This document shows positions 1-9,675 of a stretch of DNA of 55,338 bases, one piece after another (position 1 is the stretch's first letter; every line of letters begins with the position of its first letter). The translations under genes were made by a program, and so were the position numbers. Source of the DNA: Bacillus sp. MM2020_1 (GTDB lineage: Bacteria; Bacillota; Bacilli; Bacillales; Cytobacillaceae). The DNA is taken from NCBI GenBank assembly GCA_011250595.1, contig JAANMP010000031.1:1-55338 (forward strand), written 5' to 3'. Below the pieces are notes generated by a model. That model was not told where the DNA came from, did not search any database, and saw nothing but the letters and a program-made list of their open reading frames with translations.

Positions 1-44
1 TGAATTTAATAATTCAAGATTAAAAAGGAAGTATAAATGTAAAA

Positions 45-76
45 AAGCTGCCTGAGAATAAAATCTCAGGCAGCTT
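45..76 (-). terminator. Rho-independent terminator of the ltaS-type gene
   Basis: A perfect 13-bp inverted repeat (AAGCTGCCTGAGA and its complement) flanks a 6-nt loop and is followed on the minus strand by a run of T. It lies just after the stop codon of the lipoteichoic acid synthase gene. Confidence 0.9.
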
Positions 77-81
77 AAAAT

Positions 82-2031
82 TTATTTAGAAACAACTTTT
101 TCATCATTGTTATAGTTGTATTGTGAACGGTCAACAGGGGTAAAGTTCTCAGGTTTATAAAAGCGTAATAAATCCCCATTCACGACTTTATCTGATAGCT
201 TTAATTTATATTCAACGATTTTCTGGTCTTTTTTCGCTTCTTCATTTTTCGCTGCATCTAATTTCAAGCCTGTTTTGGAATCATAGAACTTCCCATCAAT
301 AGCAGTGATCGTTGAGCTTACAAAGTCACCATTTCTGAAAGGCACGACATCATCATGTTGTTTAGATAATAAGTCGGTTCCAAATTGGACATATTCTTTT
401 GTGTCCGTTCCAAGCAAGTGAAGAAGTGTTGGAAGAAGATCGATTTGACCACCGTATTCGTGATTTACTCCACCTTCCATACCTGGTACCCGAATAAATA
501 ATGGTACACGCTGTAATCCAGTATTTTCAAAAGGCGTAATTTCTTTTCCCATTACCTGTGCCATGGCTTTATTATGATTTTCAGAAATACCATAATGATC
601 CCCGTACATCACAATAATAGAGCGATCGTACAGACCTGATTTTTTCAGATAGTCAAAGAATTGCTTCAAGGCCTCGTCCGCATATCGTGCTGTTTGAAAA
701 TAGCCATCAACCGATTTATCACCCGTTGTACCTGGTGCAATCGTTGCATCTTCTTCATTAATTGGGTACGGATAATGATTCGATACAGTAATGAATTTTG
801 TATAGAATGGCTCTGGTAAAGATTCCAAAAGAGGAATCGATTGTTCATAGAAAGGTTTGTCCATCAGCCCGTATTCTGCAAGATCAGTAGAATTTATTTG
901 ATAATAGTTCGAATCAAAGAACTTGTTAAAGCCTAAGGATTTATAAATTTCATTACGATTCCAGAAGCTTCCTGAGTTTCCGTGGAACACTGCTGAAGTG
1001 TAGCCTTGTTGACCTAAAATTGCTGGAGCAGCCTCATAGGTGTTTAAACCTTTTGTCGTATATGCTGAGCCTTGGGATAAGCCATATAAAGAATTTTCTA
1101 ACATAAACTCAGCATCCGATGTTTTACCTTGTCCAGTTTGATGGAAGAAATTATCAAAGTAAAGGGTATTCTGATCTTTCGTTAATGAATTTAAAAACGG
1201 TGTGACCTCTTCCCCATTCAATTTGTAATTAATAAGGAAGTTTTGCATCGATTCAAGATGTAAATAGATGACATTCATTCCTTTTCCAGCCCCAAAGTAA
1301 GCTGGATTTGGCACTGCATAATTCGATTTTGTATAGTTAACAACTTCCGTAATATCATCACTACTTGCCATAACCCTTTGTGCTGATGCCTTTGTACTTT
1401 GAACGGCATCATAAATGGTGTAATTGTACATGCCTAAATATTTCACAATATAATTTCGGTCAAATCCTCTTGTTAATAATTGAGGACGGTCTGTTTCAGC
1501 CAAAGCCAGGTTAGCACTAGAAATGGCAAGCGCCATTGAAAATAGGGCAGCCACCTTCCCGCGATTCATATCATTAGCGTCGATTTTCACAAAACGGAAT
1601 ACTAATAAGGCAACCAATACAATGACATCAAGGAAGAATAAAATATCATAAGGTTTTAATAGAGATGTCACACTGCTGCTTACATCCCCAAAGTTTTGGG
1701 TCTGGGTTAATGTCGGTAAGGTAATAAAATCACTAAAGAATCGGTAAAATAAGACATTTGCATATAAAAGAAAGGATAAAAGAAAATCTAGTACAATTAG
1801 CCCAATATACTTTTTTCTACCCTTAAAAAAGAATGCAACGCCTAAAAAAAGTAACGCTGAACCAAGTGGATTAATAAATAATAGAAACTTTTGGAGTGAG
1901 TTTTCTATTCCTAAGTTAAACTGTGTTAATTGAACGATATATGTTTTGATCCACAGGAAAAATACAGTCAAAAAGAAAAAGCCAACATATTTATTAAAAA
2001 TACTTTGACCACGTTGTAATAAGTTATTCAT
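82..2031 (-). CDS. ltaS: Lipoteichoic acid synthase, LtaS-type polyglycerolphosphate polymerase
   Basis: The protein polymerises glycerol phosphate from phosphatidylglycerol onto a glycolipid anchor outside the membrane. Its 649 residues match LtaS-family length. Five hydrophobic segments fill roughly residues 15-150. A signal-peptidase-like ALA/ET junction follows near residue 180, and then an extracellular sulfatase-fold domain. Visible active-site pieces are LHLES (metal-binding Glu), GQGKTSDAEF (the nucleophilic Thr), SNHYPY and YGDHYG (metal-binding Asp/His). The start has AGGTAGGTG upstream. It is a single-gene unit with its own terminator. Bacilli carry several paralogues (LtaS, YfnI, YqgS, YvgJ); which one this is cannot be settled by eye. 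Confidence 0.9.
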   Translation of the reverse strand: MNNLLQRGQSIFNKYVGFFFLTVFFLWIKTYIVQLTQFNLGIENSLQKFLLFINPLGSALLFLGVAFFFKGRKKYIGLIVLDFLLSFLLYANVLFYRFFSDFITLPTLTQTQNFGDVSSSVTSLLKPYDILFFLDVIVLVALLVFRFVKIDANDMNRGKVAALFSMALAISSANLALAETDRPQLLTRGFDRNYIVKYLGMYNYTIYDAVQSTKASAQRVMASSDDITEVVNYTKSNYAVPNPAYFGAGKGMNVIYLHLESMQNFLINYKLNGEEVTPFLNSLTKDQNTLYFDNFFHQTGQGKTSDAEFMLENSLYGLSQGSAYTTKGLNTYEAAPAILGQQGYTSAVFHGNSGSFWNRNEIYKSLGFNKFFDSNYYQINSTDLAEYGLMDKPFYEQSIPLLESLPEPFYTKFITVSNHYPYPINEEDATIAPGTTGDKSVDGYFQTARYADEALKQFFDYLKKSGLYDRSIIVMYGDHYGISENHNKAMAQVMGKEITPFENTGLQRVPLFIRVPGMEGGVNHEYGGQIDLLPTLLHLLGTDTKEYVQFGTDLLSKQHDDVVPFRNGDFVSSTITAIDGKFYDSKTGLKLDAAKNEEAKKDQKIVEYKLKLSDKVVNGDLLRFYKPENFTPVDRSQYNYNNDEKVVSK

Positions 2032-2228
2032 AATGCACCTACCTTGTAATCTCTGATTATATAATTTAAGTCATTATTTTAAATACTGCTTCCAATAGTC
2101 TAACATCTATCTTAACAGTTAAATATGAACAATCCATGAATATTTTTAAAAAAAATTAAATATGGTCAACACAAGAACATTACTATACTCTCTTTTTTTT
2201 AAATGTCAAGGCTCTAAAAAAACAAAAG

Positions 2229-2268
2229 CAGCTGACTCTTCTGTTAACAAAAACAGTCGAATCAGCTG
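2229..2268 (-). terminator. Rho-independent terminator of the RND efflux gene
   Basis: An imperfect inverted repeat with outer arms CAGCTGA/TCAGCTG and an A/T-rich loop is followed on the minus strand by a long T-rich run. It lies about 20 bp past the RND pump stop codon. Confidence 0.8.
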
Positions 2269-2286
2269 TTATTCATTATCATTCAC

Positions 2287-5200
2287 TTATAAAGCTTGGT
2301 CTACCTGCTTTTTCTCTTTTCGCTTCATTTTCATTAGCGTTTCATAAACAATCGGTACAATCACTAATGTAAGTAGTGTTGAACTTGTTAAACCACCAAT
2401 GACCGTGACACCCAATCCCTTCGATATAAGGCCGCTTCCCTCCATGCCGAATGCTAGTGGAATGAGGGCCCCAATTGTCGCAATGGCTGTCATTAGAATG
2501 GGACGAACCCGCGTGCCAGCTGCTTCGAGAATTGCCTCTCTTGTTGATAACCCATCATTTTCTTTATGAATGACACGATCAATTAAGACAATTGCATTCG
2601 TTACAACAATCCCAATTAACATCAAGGCACCAATCATCGCTGAAACACTTAACGTTTCACCGGAAATCAATAAACCTAGAAGGCCGCCGATGATTGTGAA
2701 GGGTAACGAGAATAAAATGGCTAACGGAGCTAAACCTCCACCAAACGTAATAACGAGTACTAAATAAACAATCGCAATCGCAGCAAGCATCGCTAAGCCT
2801 AACTGTGTAAAGGATTCAGCAATGTCTTCAGAAACCCCGCCGACAGAAATATCGACAGTCGATGGAATTTTTAATTGATCTACTTTCTTTTGAACAGCAG
2901 TAGAAACTTTTGCTACATCTTTAGTAGTGATTTCTGCACTTACACTTGCATAAATTCGACCGTCACGTCTGGTAATCGTATCGGATGTATTTCCCTTTTT
3001 TATTTTAATAACATCTTTAATAGGGACTTCCATTCCAAGCGGAGATTGAATGGTTTGATCGGTAAGTTCGTTTATACTTTGGTACTCATCCTTCTCAACT
3101 TCTAAATAGACATTCATTTCTTTGCCATCTTTTTCAATTGTAGTCAATACTTGACGTTGGCCATTTCCTGCTAACCCCATCCCAATTTGTGCAGCAGTAA
3201 CACCTAATTGACTTAATTTTTCCTGATCTGCTACTAATGTGTATTCTTCATACGTATCTGAGATACTCGTTTTCACATTTCGAAGCGATTCGTTTCGATT
3301 GAAGATTTCCGCTATCTTGTTAACGACGGGCTCAATATCATCCATATTGTCGCCATAAACATTAAACGTTAGAGCATTAGATGAACCCATACCAGAGAAA
3401 TCCTGGCTTGCCCATTCCCCTTTATCTTTTCTTTTTTTCAAGTCATTGATCACATTTTCCGTTTCTTTAGAAAAATTTGCCGTATCTTTATCATATTCAA
3501 CAAAGAACATCGCTGAAGTACTTTGACCCGGATTCATCGGATTCTCTCCGCCGACAGAAAACTGTATGGTCTTAACTCCTGCTCTTTCTTCTAAAAATTT
3601 TTCTGCATCGGTTGCAATCTGCTCGACTTCATTCAGTGTTTGACCGGGTGCCGGTTTGTAGGTGGCAACTACCATTTTCTGCTCATCGGATGGCAGGAAA
3701 CTGACCCCAATGACCGGTACAAGGAACAAGCTGCCTATTAATAGTAGAATCGCTAACCCAAAAGTAAGGATTTTATGGTTCAACGACCAATTAAGAACCT
3801 TTTTATAACCAGAGGCTAATTTACCTGGTTTACTCTCAACATGCACTTGTTTCGACGATATCCCCTTTTTAAATAAGGAATGAGCCATCATCGGAACAAT
3901 CGTAATCGCAACTAAAAGAGACGCCATTAAGGCGAAAACGATGGTTAATGCAAATGGTAAGAACATCTCCCCAACCGGGCCTTTTACTAATCCTAATGGT
4001 AGGAAAACAGCAATAGTGACAATGGTTGAAGAAAAAATCGGCATAAACATTTCTCTAGTTGCTGCCACAATTAATTCTTTACCTGATAATGTTTCATTCT
4101 TTATAGACATTCTTCTAAAAATATTTTCGATGACCACAATGGAATCATCAATAACTCGCCCAATCGCAACTGTCATCGCCCCGAGGGTCATCATATTCAG
4201 TGTGATATCCATTTGTTTAAGAAGTAATATCGCGATTAATATTGATAAAGGAATGGAGATCACTGAAATGATCGTTGTCCGGAAATTTCGTAAGAATATC
4301 AAAATGATAATCATTGCGAAAATTGCACCAAAAATTGCTTTATTCAGCATCGTTGAAACGGATTCTTCAATCGGCTTTCCTTGATCAAAAATTGTTGTTA
4401 CTTTTAACCCATCGATTTTAGCTTCAAAACCGCTTAGTTTTTCTTTTACTGCATTAACCACATCAACTGTATTTGCATCTTGAGCACTAGTAACTTGAAC
4501 ACCAATCGATTCTTTACCATTCGTCCTGGAAATCGATTCGGCTTTCCCTACTACTTTAATGGTTGCAATATCTTTTAGTTCAACCGTTGGAATCCCATCC
4601 AAACCCTGTGATGGTTGATTGCCTTGGCTAACTTGGCCGGTTGTCATGCCTATTTGTTGTCCGGGGCTTGGTTGACCACCCGTCATTCCTTGCTGCCCGC
4701 TTGTAGAAGGGATTACAGGTATTTTAATCGCTTTTAAATCATCGATTGTTGTCACATTTCCATCGATGACCACTGATTTTTGCGTATCTTTAAATGTGTA
4801 TAAACCTAAAGGAAATGTTACATCGGACGCCTTGATTAAATTTTTAACCGTATCTTCTGTTAAACCATTTTCCTTCAGCTTTGTTTCGTTAAATTTCAAT
4901 TGGACTTCATCGACTTGCTGTCCTGATATTTGAACGGTTTGTACCCCTTCTATCCCTTCAAGTTCCGGGACAATTTCATCTTCTGCTGTTTTTGTTAATT
5001 CAGCTAATGACTGATCTTTATTGGTAATACTTAAAGACATAATTGGAATAGCAGAGAAACTCATACGGGAAACTTTGGGTTCCTCTACACCATCAGGTAG
5101 TTCAAGATTGCTTAATGCTTCTTTAACTTCGTTTTGTGCTTTCTCCATATCTTTATCAAAATCATACTCAATTTGGATGGATGAAGCGTTTTGAAACGAA

Positions 5201-5451
5201 GAGGAACTTACAACCGAAACTCCGTCTAAATTCTCAACTCTTTTTTCAATTGGTATGGTAACACTCTCCGCTACTTGTTCAGGTGTGGCACCCGGATAAA
5301 CAGCCATGACTGTAACAAGCGGAGTACTGATATTTGGAATAGTTTCTAGCTTCATGTTCATCCCAGAATACAATCCGGCAATTGTAATAATAATAGTTAA
5401 CAGCCAAACAGCAAACTTATTTTTCAATGAAAATTGAATGATTTTCTTCAT
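2287..5451 (-). CDS. RND-family efflux pump, SwrC/YerP-like
   Basis: An AcrB-type proton-driven exporter of about 1054 residues. In Bacillus subtilis the relative SwrC (YerP) exports surfactin and lipophilic compounds. TM1 is at the N-terminus, followed by a large extracytoplasmic loop, the central TM2-6 block (GAIFAMIIILIFLRNF, TVAIGRVIDDSIVVIENIFRR with the proton-relay Asp pair), a second loop and the C-terminal TM block. A Gly/Gln/Pro-rich insertion (GMTGGQPSPGQQ onward) sits in the first loop near residue 265. The start is the ATG at 5451 behind GAAGGAGACAAAA; an in-frame ATG 30 bp upstream lacks a good ribosome site. It is divergent from a TetR gene whose putative operators overlap its promoter. 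Confidence 0.9.
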   Translation of the reverse strand: MKKIIQFSLKNKFAVWLLTIIITIAGLYSGMNMKLETIPNISTPLVTVMAVYPGATPEQVAESVTIPIEKRVENLDGVSVVSSSSFQNASSIQIEYDFDKDMEKAQNEVKEALSNLELPDGVEEPKVSRMSFSAIPIMSLSITNKDQSLAELTKTAEDEIVPELEGIEGVQTVQISGQQVDEVQLKFNETKLKENGLTEDTVKNLIKASDVTFPLGLYTFKDTQKSVVIDGNVTTIDDLKAIKIPVIPSTSGQQGMTGGQPSPGQQIGMTTGQVSQGNQPSQGLDGIPTVELKDIATIKVVGKAESISRTNGKESIGVQVTSAQDANTVDVVNAVKEKLSGFEAKIDGLKVTTIFDQGKPIEESVSTMLNKAIFGAIFAMIIILIFLRNFRTTIISVISIPLSILIAILLLKQMDITLNMMTLGAMTVAIGRVIDDSIVVIENIFRRMSIKNETLSGKELIVAATREMFMPIFSSTIVTIAVFLPLGLVKGPVGEMFLPFALTIVFALMASLLVAITIVPMMAHSLFKKGISSKQVHVESKPGKLASGYKKVLNWSLNHKILTFGLAILLLIGSLFLVPVIGVSFLPSDEQKMVVATYKPAPGQTLNEVEQIATDAEKFLEERAGVKTIQFSVGGENPMNPGQSTSAMFFVEYDKDTANFSKETENVINDLKKRKDKGEWASQDFSGMGSSNALTFNVYGDNMDDIEPVVNKIAEIFNRNESLRNVKTSISDTYEEYTLVADQEKLSQLGVTAAQIGMGLAGNGQRQVLTTIEKDGKEMNVYLEVEKDEYQSINELTDQTIQSPLGMEVPIKDVIKIKKGNTSDTITRRDGRIYASVSAEITTKDVAKVSTAVQKKVDQLKIPSTVDISVGGVSEDIAESFTQLGLAMLAAIAIVYLVLVITFGGGLAPLAILFSLPFTIIGGLLGLLISGETLSVSAMIGALMLIGIVVTNAIVLIDRVIHKENDGLSTREAILEAAGTRVRPILMTAIATIGALIPLAFGMEGSGLISKGLGVTVIGGLTSSTLLTLVIVPIVYETLMKMKRKEKKQVDQAL

Positions 5452-5503
5452 TTTTGTCTCCTTCTTATACCATGTTGACATTTTGTACAGATTCGAATAG
5501 GAT

Positions 5504-5517
5504 TGACTATGCGGTCA
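5504..5517. promoter_or_regulatory. Putative TetR operator, distal copy
   Basis: The sequence TGACTATGCGGTCA matches the dyad at 5536-5549 in 12 of 14 positions, in the same orientation and 32 bp away, about three helical turns. It would lie downstream of the RND promoter -10 box. A regulatory role is inferred. Confidence 0.5.
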
Positions 5518-5528
5518 CAATAAATCTA

Positions 5529-5557
5529 ATCATACTGACCATTCGGTCATTCGTCAA
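5529..5557 (-). promoter_or_regulatory. RND pump promoter with TetR operator in its spacer
   Basis: On the minus strand a TTGACG -35 box (5557-5552) and a TATGAT -10 box (5534-5529) are 17 bp apart. The spacer is nearly filled by the dyad TGACC-ATTC-GGTCA (5536-5549), a typical TetR-type site. A repressor bound there would block polymerase. Confidence 0.65.
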
Positions 5558-5604
5558 CAATTATACATTTAATCCGAGTAATATCTATTAATGGAGGGTT
5601 TATT

Positions 5605-6465
5605 TTGACAGAAAAGGAGAAAGTAATTATCAAATCAGGGATGAAGCTTTTTGCTCAGAAAGGTTTTTCCTCAACGTCTATTCAAGAAATTGCTACTGAA
5701 AGTAATATTTCTAAAGGAGCTTTCTATTTACATTTTAAGTCAAAGGATGAATTATTACTCTCAATTCTGGAATATATATTTGAAACGATTGAAGCAAGCC
5801 GATTAGTTTTTGAAAATCAAGATTTATCCCCCCGTGAAAAATTCATAAAGCAAATCACTGCTTTTTTCAAAACCTTTATTGGTCATAAAGAATTTATGAT
5901 TATGCTCTCCAAAGAACAGGCGATCCCAAGGAATGAAAATATCAAAAAACTTTTCTTTAAAAAGCGCTTTGAATCACATCTATTATACCGTAAAGGATTA
6001 GTTTCTATTTATGGTCAGAAAGTTGAGCCTTTTTCAATTGATTTAGCCTTGATTCTTGAAGGGTTGTTTCAGTCGTATGTAGGATTATTGATTCTTGAAC
6101 CAGCTGAGTTTGAAATTGAAAAACTATCCCACTTTTTAATGAAAAGGATGGATAGTATCGCCAAAGAAATGACCAACGAAGAACCTTTCTTAACTGAGAA
6201 AAAGCTTGGGAAAATAATAAAAAACTCGAAACTTTTTTCTGAACCAACAGATATCCATACTTCCGTCCAAAACTTGAGAAATGAAATCAATCAGATGGAA
6301 AATAGAGAACCGTTAGAAATCTCACTTGATGTACTTGAAGAGGAAATTTACAAACAGAACCCCCGTCTCCCAGTCATTAAAGGGATGCTATCAAATTTCA
6401 AAGGAATTTCTCCACTCGAAAAATACACGAAGGAAATAACTGCTTTTTATGGACTTGAAATATAG
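5605..6465 (+). CDS. TetR/AcrR-family regulator, YerO-like
   Basis: A 286-residue TetR-type repressor. Residues 1-60 form the DNA-binding domain, with the family pattern GMKLFAQKGFSSTSIQEIA and the recognition region SKGAFYLHFKSKDEL. The long all-helical remainder is the ligand-binding and dimer part. The start is TTG at 5605, with GGAGGG six bases upstream. It sits between a divergent RND pump and a downstream MFS pump. TGAC-type dyads occur in both pump promoters, so it probably represses both and perhaps itself. In B. subtilis the TetR gene yerO adjoins yerP (swrC), the same pairing. The inducer is unknown. Confidence 0.88.
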   Translation: MTEKEKVIIKSGMKLFAQKGFSSTSIQEIATESNISKGAFYLHFKSKDELLLSILEYIFETIEASRLVFENQDLSPREKFIKQITAFFKTFIGHKEFMIMLSKEQAIPRNENIKKLFFKKRFESHLLYRKGLVSIYGQKVEPFSIDLALILEGLFQSYVGLLILEPAEFEIEKLSHFLMKRMDSIAKEMTNEEPFLTEKKLGKIIKNSKLFSEPTDIHTSVQNLRNEINQMENREPLEISLDVLEEEIYKQNPRLPVIKGMLSNFKGISPLEKYTKEITAFYGLEI

Positions 6466-6501
6466 AGGATATGTTAAAAATATCCTTAACTATAAAACTT
6501 A

Positions 6502-6531
6502 TTGACTGACCGGCCAGTTTCATTGTATATT
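6502..6531 (+). promoter_or_regulatory. MFS pump promoter with TetR-like operator
   Basis: TTGACT (6502-6507) and TATATT (6526-6531) are 18 bp apart. The near-perfect dyad ACTGACCGGCCAGT (6505-6518) overlaps the -35 box and spacer. It shares the TGACC half-site with the operators at the RND promoter. Confidence 0.6.
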
Positions 6532-6577
6532 TTATGACAGATTCGATTTTACAAACATCTAGATAGGAGAAATAAAT

Positions 6578-8182
6578 ATGGTGATAGAAGAAAAACGCAT
6601 TAATACAAAATTAATCATAACCGGCCTCATTATCGGTATGTTTTTCAGCGCATTAGAACAAACCATCGTTGGAACGGCCATGCCAACGATTATATCAGAG
6701 TTAAACGGCTTTACCATTTTTGCTTGGGTTACAACAGCCTATATGATTACATCAACAACGGTCGTCCCGATTGTCGGGAAATTATCTGACCTATATGGCA
6801 GACGGTTCCTCTATTTACTAGGAACAATCATCTTTATTATTGGTTCCGGACTGTGTGCCACCGCAACATCAATGGAACAGCTTGTGATCTATAGAGGTAT
6901 TCAAGGGATTGGCGGCGGGATGATTATGCCCCTATCGCAAACGATTATTGGGGATATCTTTACAGCTGAGCAACGAGCGAAGTGGCAAGGAATTTTTGGC
7001 GGCCTCTTTGGATTAAGTTCAGTCATCGGTCCTTTCTTAGGTGGAATTATTGTTGATAGTATTAGCTGGCACTGGATTTTCCTAATTAATGTTCCTTTTG
7101 GATTACTTTCCGCAATCTTAATCTTTATGGGATTAAAGCACGAAACGATTGCAAATAAAGGCAAAGTTAATATTGACTATTTAGGGATTATTACATTAAT
7201 TCCTGCCATCGTTATATTATTGCTCGGATTAACATTCGGCGGGGATAAATTTGACTGGGCTTCGCCTACCTCTTTCCTTATATTTGGTGGTTCTATTTTA
7301 CTACTGATTATTTTCGGATTGATCGAGCGTAAAGCAGTGGAACCAATCTTGGATCTTTCTTTATTTAAAAATCGGATTTTTGCCACGATGAATGGGTTAG
7401 GGTTTTTGCTTGGCCTCGGTATGTTTGGTGCAATAATGTTCGTACCAATGTACATGCAAGGTATTCTAGGCGTTTCACCAACTCAAGCTGGTTCTACGAT
7501 GACACCAATGATGATTGCTATGATCGCTGCAAGTGTTGTTGGCGGGCAGTTATTATTAAGATTTAGCTTTCGTTCAGTATTAACCGCGGGAATGCTGCTT
7601 GCTGCATTAGGTTTCTTTTTAATGAGTACCATGGGCATCGATTCAAACGAATTTACGGCCTATGCCTATATGGTGGTTCTTGGCTTAGGGATGGGCTTAG
7701 TTATGCCGACTTTAATGATTGCCATCCAAAATGAGTTTCCCAAGTCGCAGCTTGGAACGGTTACGTCAGCCTCCACCTTCTTCCGATCGATAGGTGGAAC
7801 GATTGGGATTACCATTTTGAATTCGATCATGAATCATACACTAAAAGGTGAAATGGTAAGTGCTGCGAATGATGCTGAAAATCCTATTGCACATCAAGCA
7901 TTAACAGCACTTTCTGAAAAAACAGATTCATTGTTTAGTTTGTTGCTCAATCCAGGCCTTTTAAAAATGCCTGAAGATATTCAAAATAGCGTGATTCATG
8001 CTATTCAAATTGCTTGGTCCGATTCATTTTCTACTGTTTTCTTGACAGGTCTCATCTTTATTGCAGTCGGAGTCTTGGTTGCCCTTGCTGTTGGTAAGGG
8101 TCGTATAAAACGAGATAGTGAACTTAATAAGGGCGGCAAACAACAAGTGACCTCGTTTAATCGAGATGCAACTGAATCATAA
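6578..8182 (+). CDS. MFS multidrug exporter, DHA2 (EmrB/QacA) family, 14 TM
   Basis: A 534-residue drug:proton antiporter. It has the DHA2 N-terminal motif LEQTIVGTAMPTI, motif A GKLSDLYGRR after TM2, motif C GLSSVIGPFLGG in TM5, and enough hydrophobic segments for 14 TM. The last loop before TM14 is long (about residues 425-475). A Shine-Dalgarno TAGGAG precedes the ATG. It is monocistronic, with a strong promoter overlapped by a TetR-like dyad and a terminator just after the stop. Together with the RND pump and TetR gene it forms an inducible efflux locus. The substrate cannot be read from sequence. Confidence 0.88.
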   Translation: MVIEEKRINTKLIITGLIIGMFFSALEQTIVGTAMPTIISELNGFTIFAWVTTAYMITSTTVVPIVGKLSDLYGRRFLYLLGTIIFIIGSGLCATATSMEQLVIYRGIQGIGGGMIMPLSQTIIGDIFTAEQRAKWQGIFGGLFGLSSVIGPFLGGIIVDSISWHWIFLINVPFGLLSAILIFMGLKHETIANKGKVNIDYLGIITLIPAIVILLLGLTFGGDKFDWASPTSFLIFGGSILLLIIFGLIERKAVEPILDLSLFKNRIFATMNGLGFLLGLGMFGAIMFVPMYMQGILGVSPTQAGSTMTPMMIAMIAASVVGGQLLLRFSFRSVLTAGMLLAALGFFLMSTMGIDSNEFTAYAYMVVLGLGMGLVMPTLMIAIQNEFPKSQLGTVTSASTFFRSIGGTIGITILNSIMNHTLKGEMVSAANDAENPIAHQALTALSEKTDSLFSLLLNPGLLKMPEDIQNSVIHAIQIAWSDSFSTVFLTGLIFIAVGVLVALAVGKGRIKRDSELNKGGKQQVTSFNRDATES

Positions 8183-8188
8183 AATGTG

Positions 8189-8215
8189 GAGGGATTCATA
8201 GGAATCCCTCTTTTT
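8189..8215 (+). terminator. Rho-independent terminator of the MFS gene
   Basis: GAGGGATTC and its complement form a 9-bp stem followed by TTTTT on the plus strand. The stop codon of splB begins at 8216, so the two convergent genes abut here. Confidence 0.85.
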
Positions 8216-9244
8216 CTATGTGAAATATTCTATTTTAGCTTCAGGAAAATACGTGTTAATATATCTGCCAAGCGTATCTTTTATATCTTCTTGCTCTTCA
8301 TTTGTATAAACAAATTTTCCGATGCCGTAGCGTCCCCATTTCCATCTGCGTTTGGTCTCATCTAATTCAAGTTTTGTCATCGGATAATTTTTTTGAATGA
8401 CACGCTTCGCTGGTTTTGTAAACCGATGCTGTATCATTTCAAAGGTTAAATCCTTTTTAGCTGACTCCGGAAGTTCCGCCTCCAGCTTTTCTAACATTTC
8501 TTTATATCCTTCCTTCCATCCCTCGTGCAGGTATATCGGTGCAATAATGAATCCTAACGGAAAACCGGCTCCTGCCACCTTGCCTGCTGCCTCTATTCTT
8601 TCGGGCAGTCTAGATGTTCCCGGTTCAAAGTTCTTGATAATATAATCGTCATTGACACTAAAGCGAAAACGGGTTTTTCCATTATGTTTAGCATCAAGCA
8701 AATGGTCCACATGGGCGAATTTGGTTACAAAACGAAGCTTGCCATATTCCGATTGTCCAAAAAACTCAATCGCTTTTTTTAGCGTATGGGTGAGGTGATC
8801 TACACCTACGATATCAGATGTACATGAGGCTTCAAACCTCGTCGGTTCAGGCGCACGTTCTTTCATATAATTATCAGCAGCCTCAAATATATCTTCAAGG
8901 TTCACATAGGTACGAATATATGGTTTACTGCCCATTGTTGTCTGTAAGTAACAATAATGACAATGCCCCATACAGCCAGTCACAAACGGGATGGCATATT
9001 CCGCAGAGGGTTTAGATGTATCAAACTTTAATGTTTTCCTTACACCGATCACCAGGGTGGATTTTGCCGTACGGTACTTTTGAAAATCATTATCACCAGG
9101 TAAATTTCGAATTTGATTATGCGAAGTGGTTTCCCTAATTTCAATTCCCATATTTTCAAATTTAGCGATTAACTCTTTTCCAAGTGGATATTCAAGGGCA
9201 CTTGGCTCAACATAAACGAGCTGCGGAACAAAGGGCTTAACCAT
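8216..9244 (-). CDS. splB: Spore photoproduct lyase (radical SAM)
   Basis: The enzyme reverses the UV lesion 5-thyminyl-5,6-dihydrothymine in germinating spore DNA. Started at 9244 (MVKPFVPQLVYVEP) it is 342 residues, the B. subtilis length. The [4Fe-4S] cysteines of the CX3CX2C motif are C91, C95 and C98, and the catalytic cysteine is C141 (FEASCTSD), the same numbers as in the characterised enzyme. The GTTATTATGG context places the ATG inside the end of splA, overlapping by 8 bp, so the two are translationally coupled. It is strong evidence that the organism forms endospores. Confidence 0.97.
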   Translation of the reverse strand: MVKPFVPQLVYVEPSALEYPLGKELIAKFENMGIEIRETTSHNQIRNLPGDNDFQKYRTAKSTLVIGVRKTLKFDTSKPSAEYAIPFVTGCMGHCHYCYLQTTMGSKPYIRTYVNLEDIFEAADNYMKERAPEPTRFEASCTSDIVGVDHLTHTLKKAIEFFGQSEYGKLRFVTKFAHVDHLLDAKHNGKTRFRFSVNDDYIIKNFEPGTSRLPERIEAAGKVAGAGFPLGFIIAPIYLHEGWKEGYKEMLEKLEAELPESAKKDLTFEMIQHRFTKPAKRVIQKNYPMTKLELDETKRRWKWGRYGIGKFVYTNEEQEDIKDTLGRYINTYFPEAKIEYFT

Positions 9245-9485
9245 AATAACCCTCCATCTCTGATATACCAAATGCATCTTGATAGGCAAATTCTGCTTCC
9301 TCCGCAGATGAATAGACGGCTACTTCCTCCGTTAAGGGATAATAGGTTTCATAGATAAAAAGAGAATGTTGCTCCGGGTTATCCGGATTTTGTACAACTG
9401 CCGCTTGTTGAACATTGGCTACATCTTGGGCATGTGGATTCCGAATAATAATGTAGACGATTTGTCCTGGTTGATATGACGACAT
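9237..9485 (-). CDS. splA: SplA, regulator of spore photoproduct lyase
   Basis: A small protein of 82 residues beginning MSSYQPGQIVYIIIRNPHAQ, matching the SplA family that modulates splB expression. The start at 9485 has TAGGTG spaced well; an ATG 21 bp upstream (MKGLGES) is possible but has a poorer site. Its stop codon overlaps the first codons of splB, giving the usual splAB two-gene operon. In B. subtilis splAB is read in the forespore by SigmaG; I could not identify a convincing SigmaG promoter here. Confidence 0.9.
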   Translation of the reverse strand: MSSYQPGQIVYIIIRNPHAQDVANVQQAAVVQNPDNPEQHSLFIYETYYPLTEEVAVYSSAEEAEFAYQDAFGISEMEGYYG

Positions 9486-9675
9486 TGATTCACCTAATCC
9501 TTTCATATCTGGGTTTTTCTATTCATTGATATTATTCTCCACAAAAGATTTTTAAGCGGAATGAAATATTTCCATTTACTACGTTGGATTACAGACTTGA
9601 TGGTGAAGAATAAATTTATTGATTTAAGGGAAATTTACTTTTACGTTTGTAAAATGTATTTAGGGGATGCTGCTA

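Noticed and set aside
3941..4384. Plus-strand open frame opposite the RND pump
   Set aside because: It mirrors a conserved TM region of the pump; repetitive Ile/Lys composition is typical of antisense to membrane segments.
9486..9560. SigmaG promoter for splAB
   Set aside because: Expected from B. subtilis, but no pair of boxes with proper spacing was convincing.
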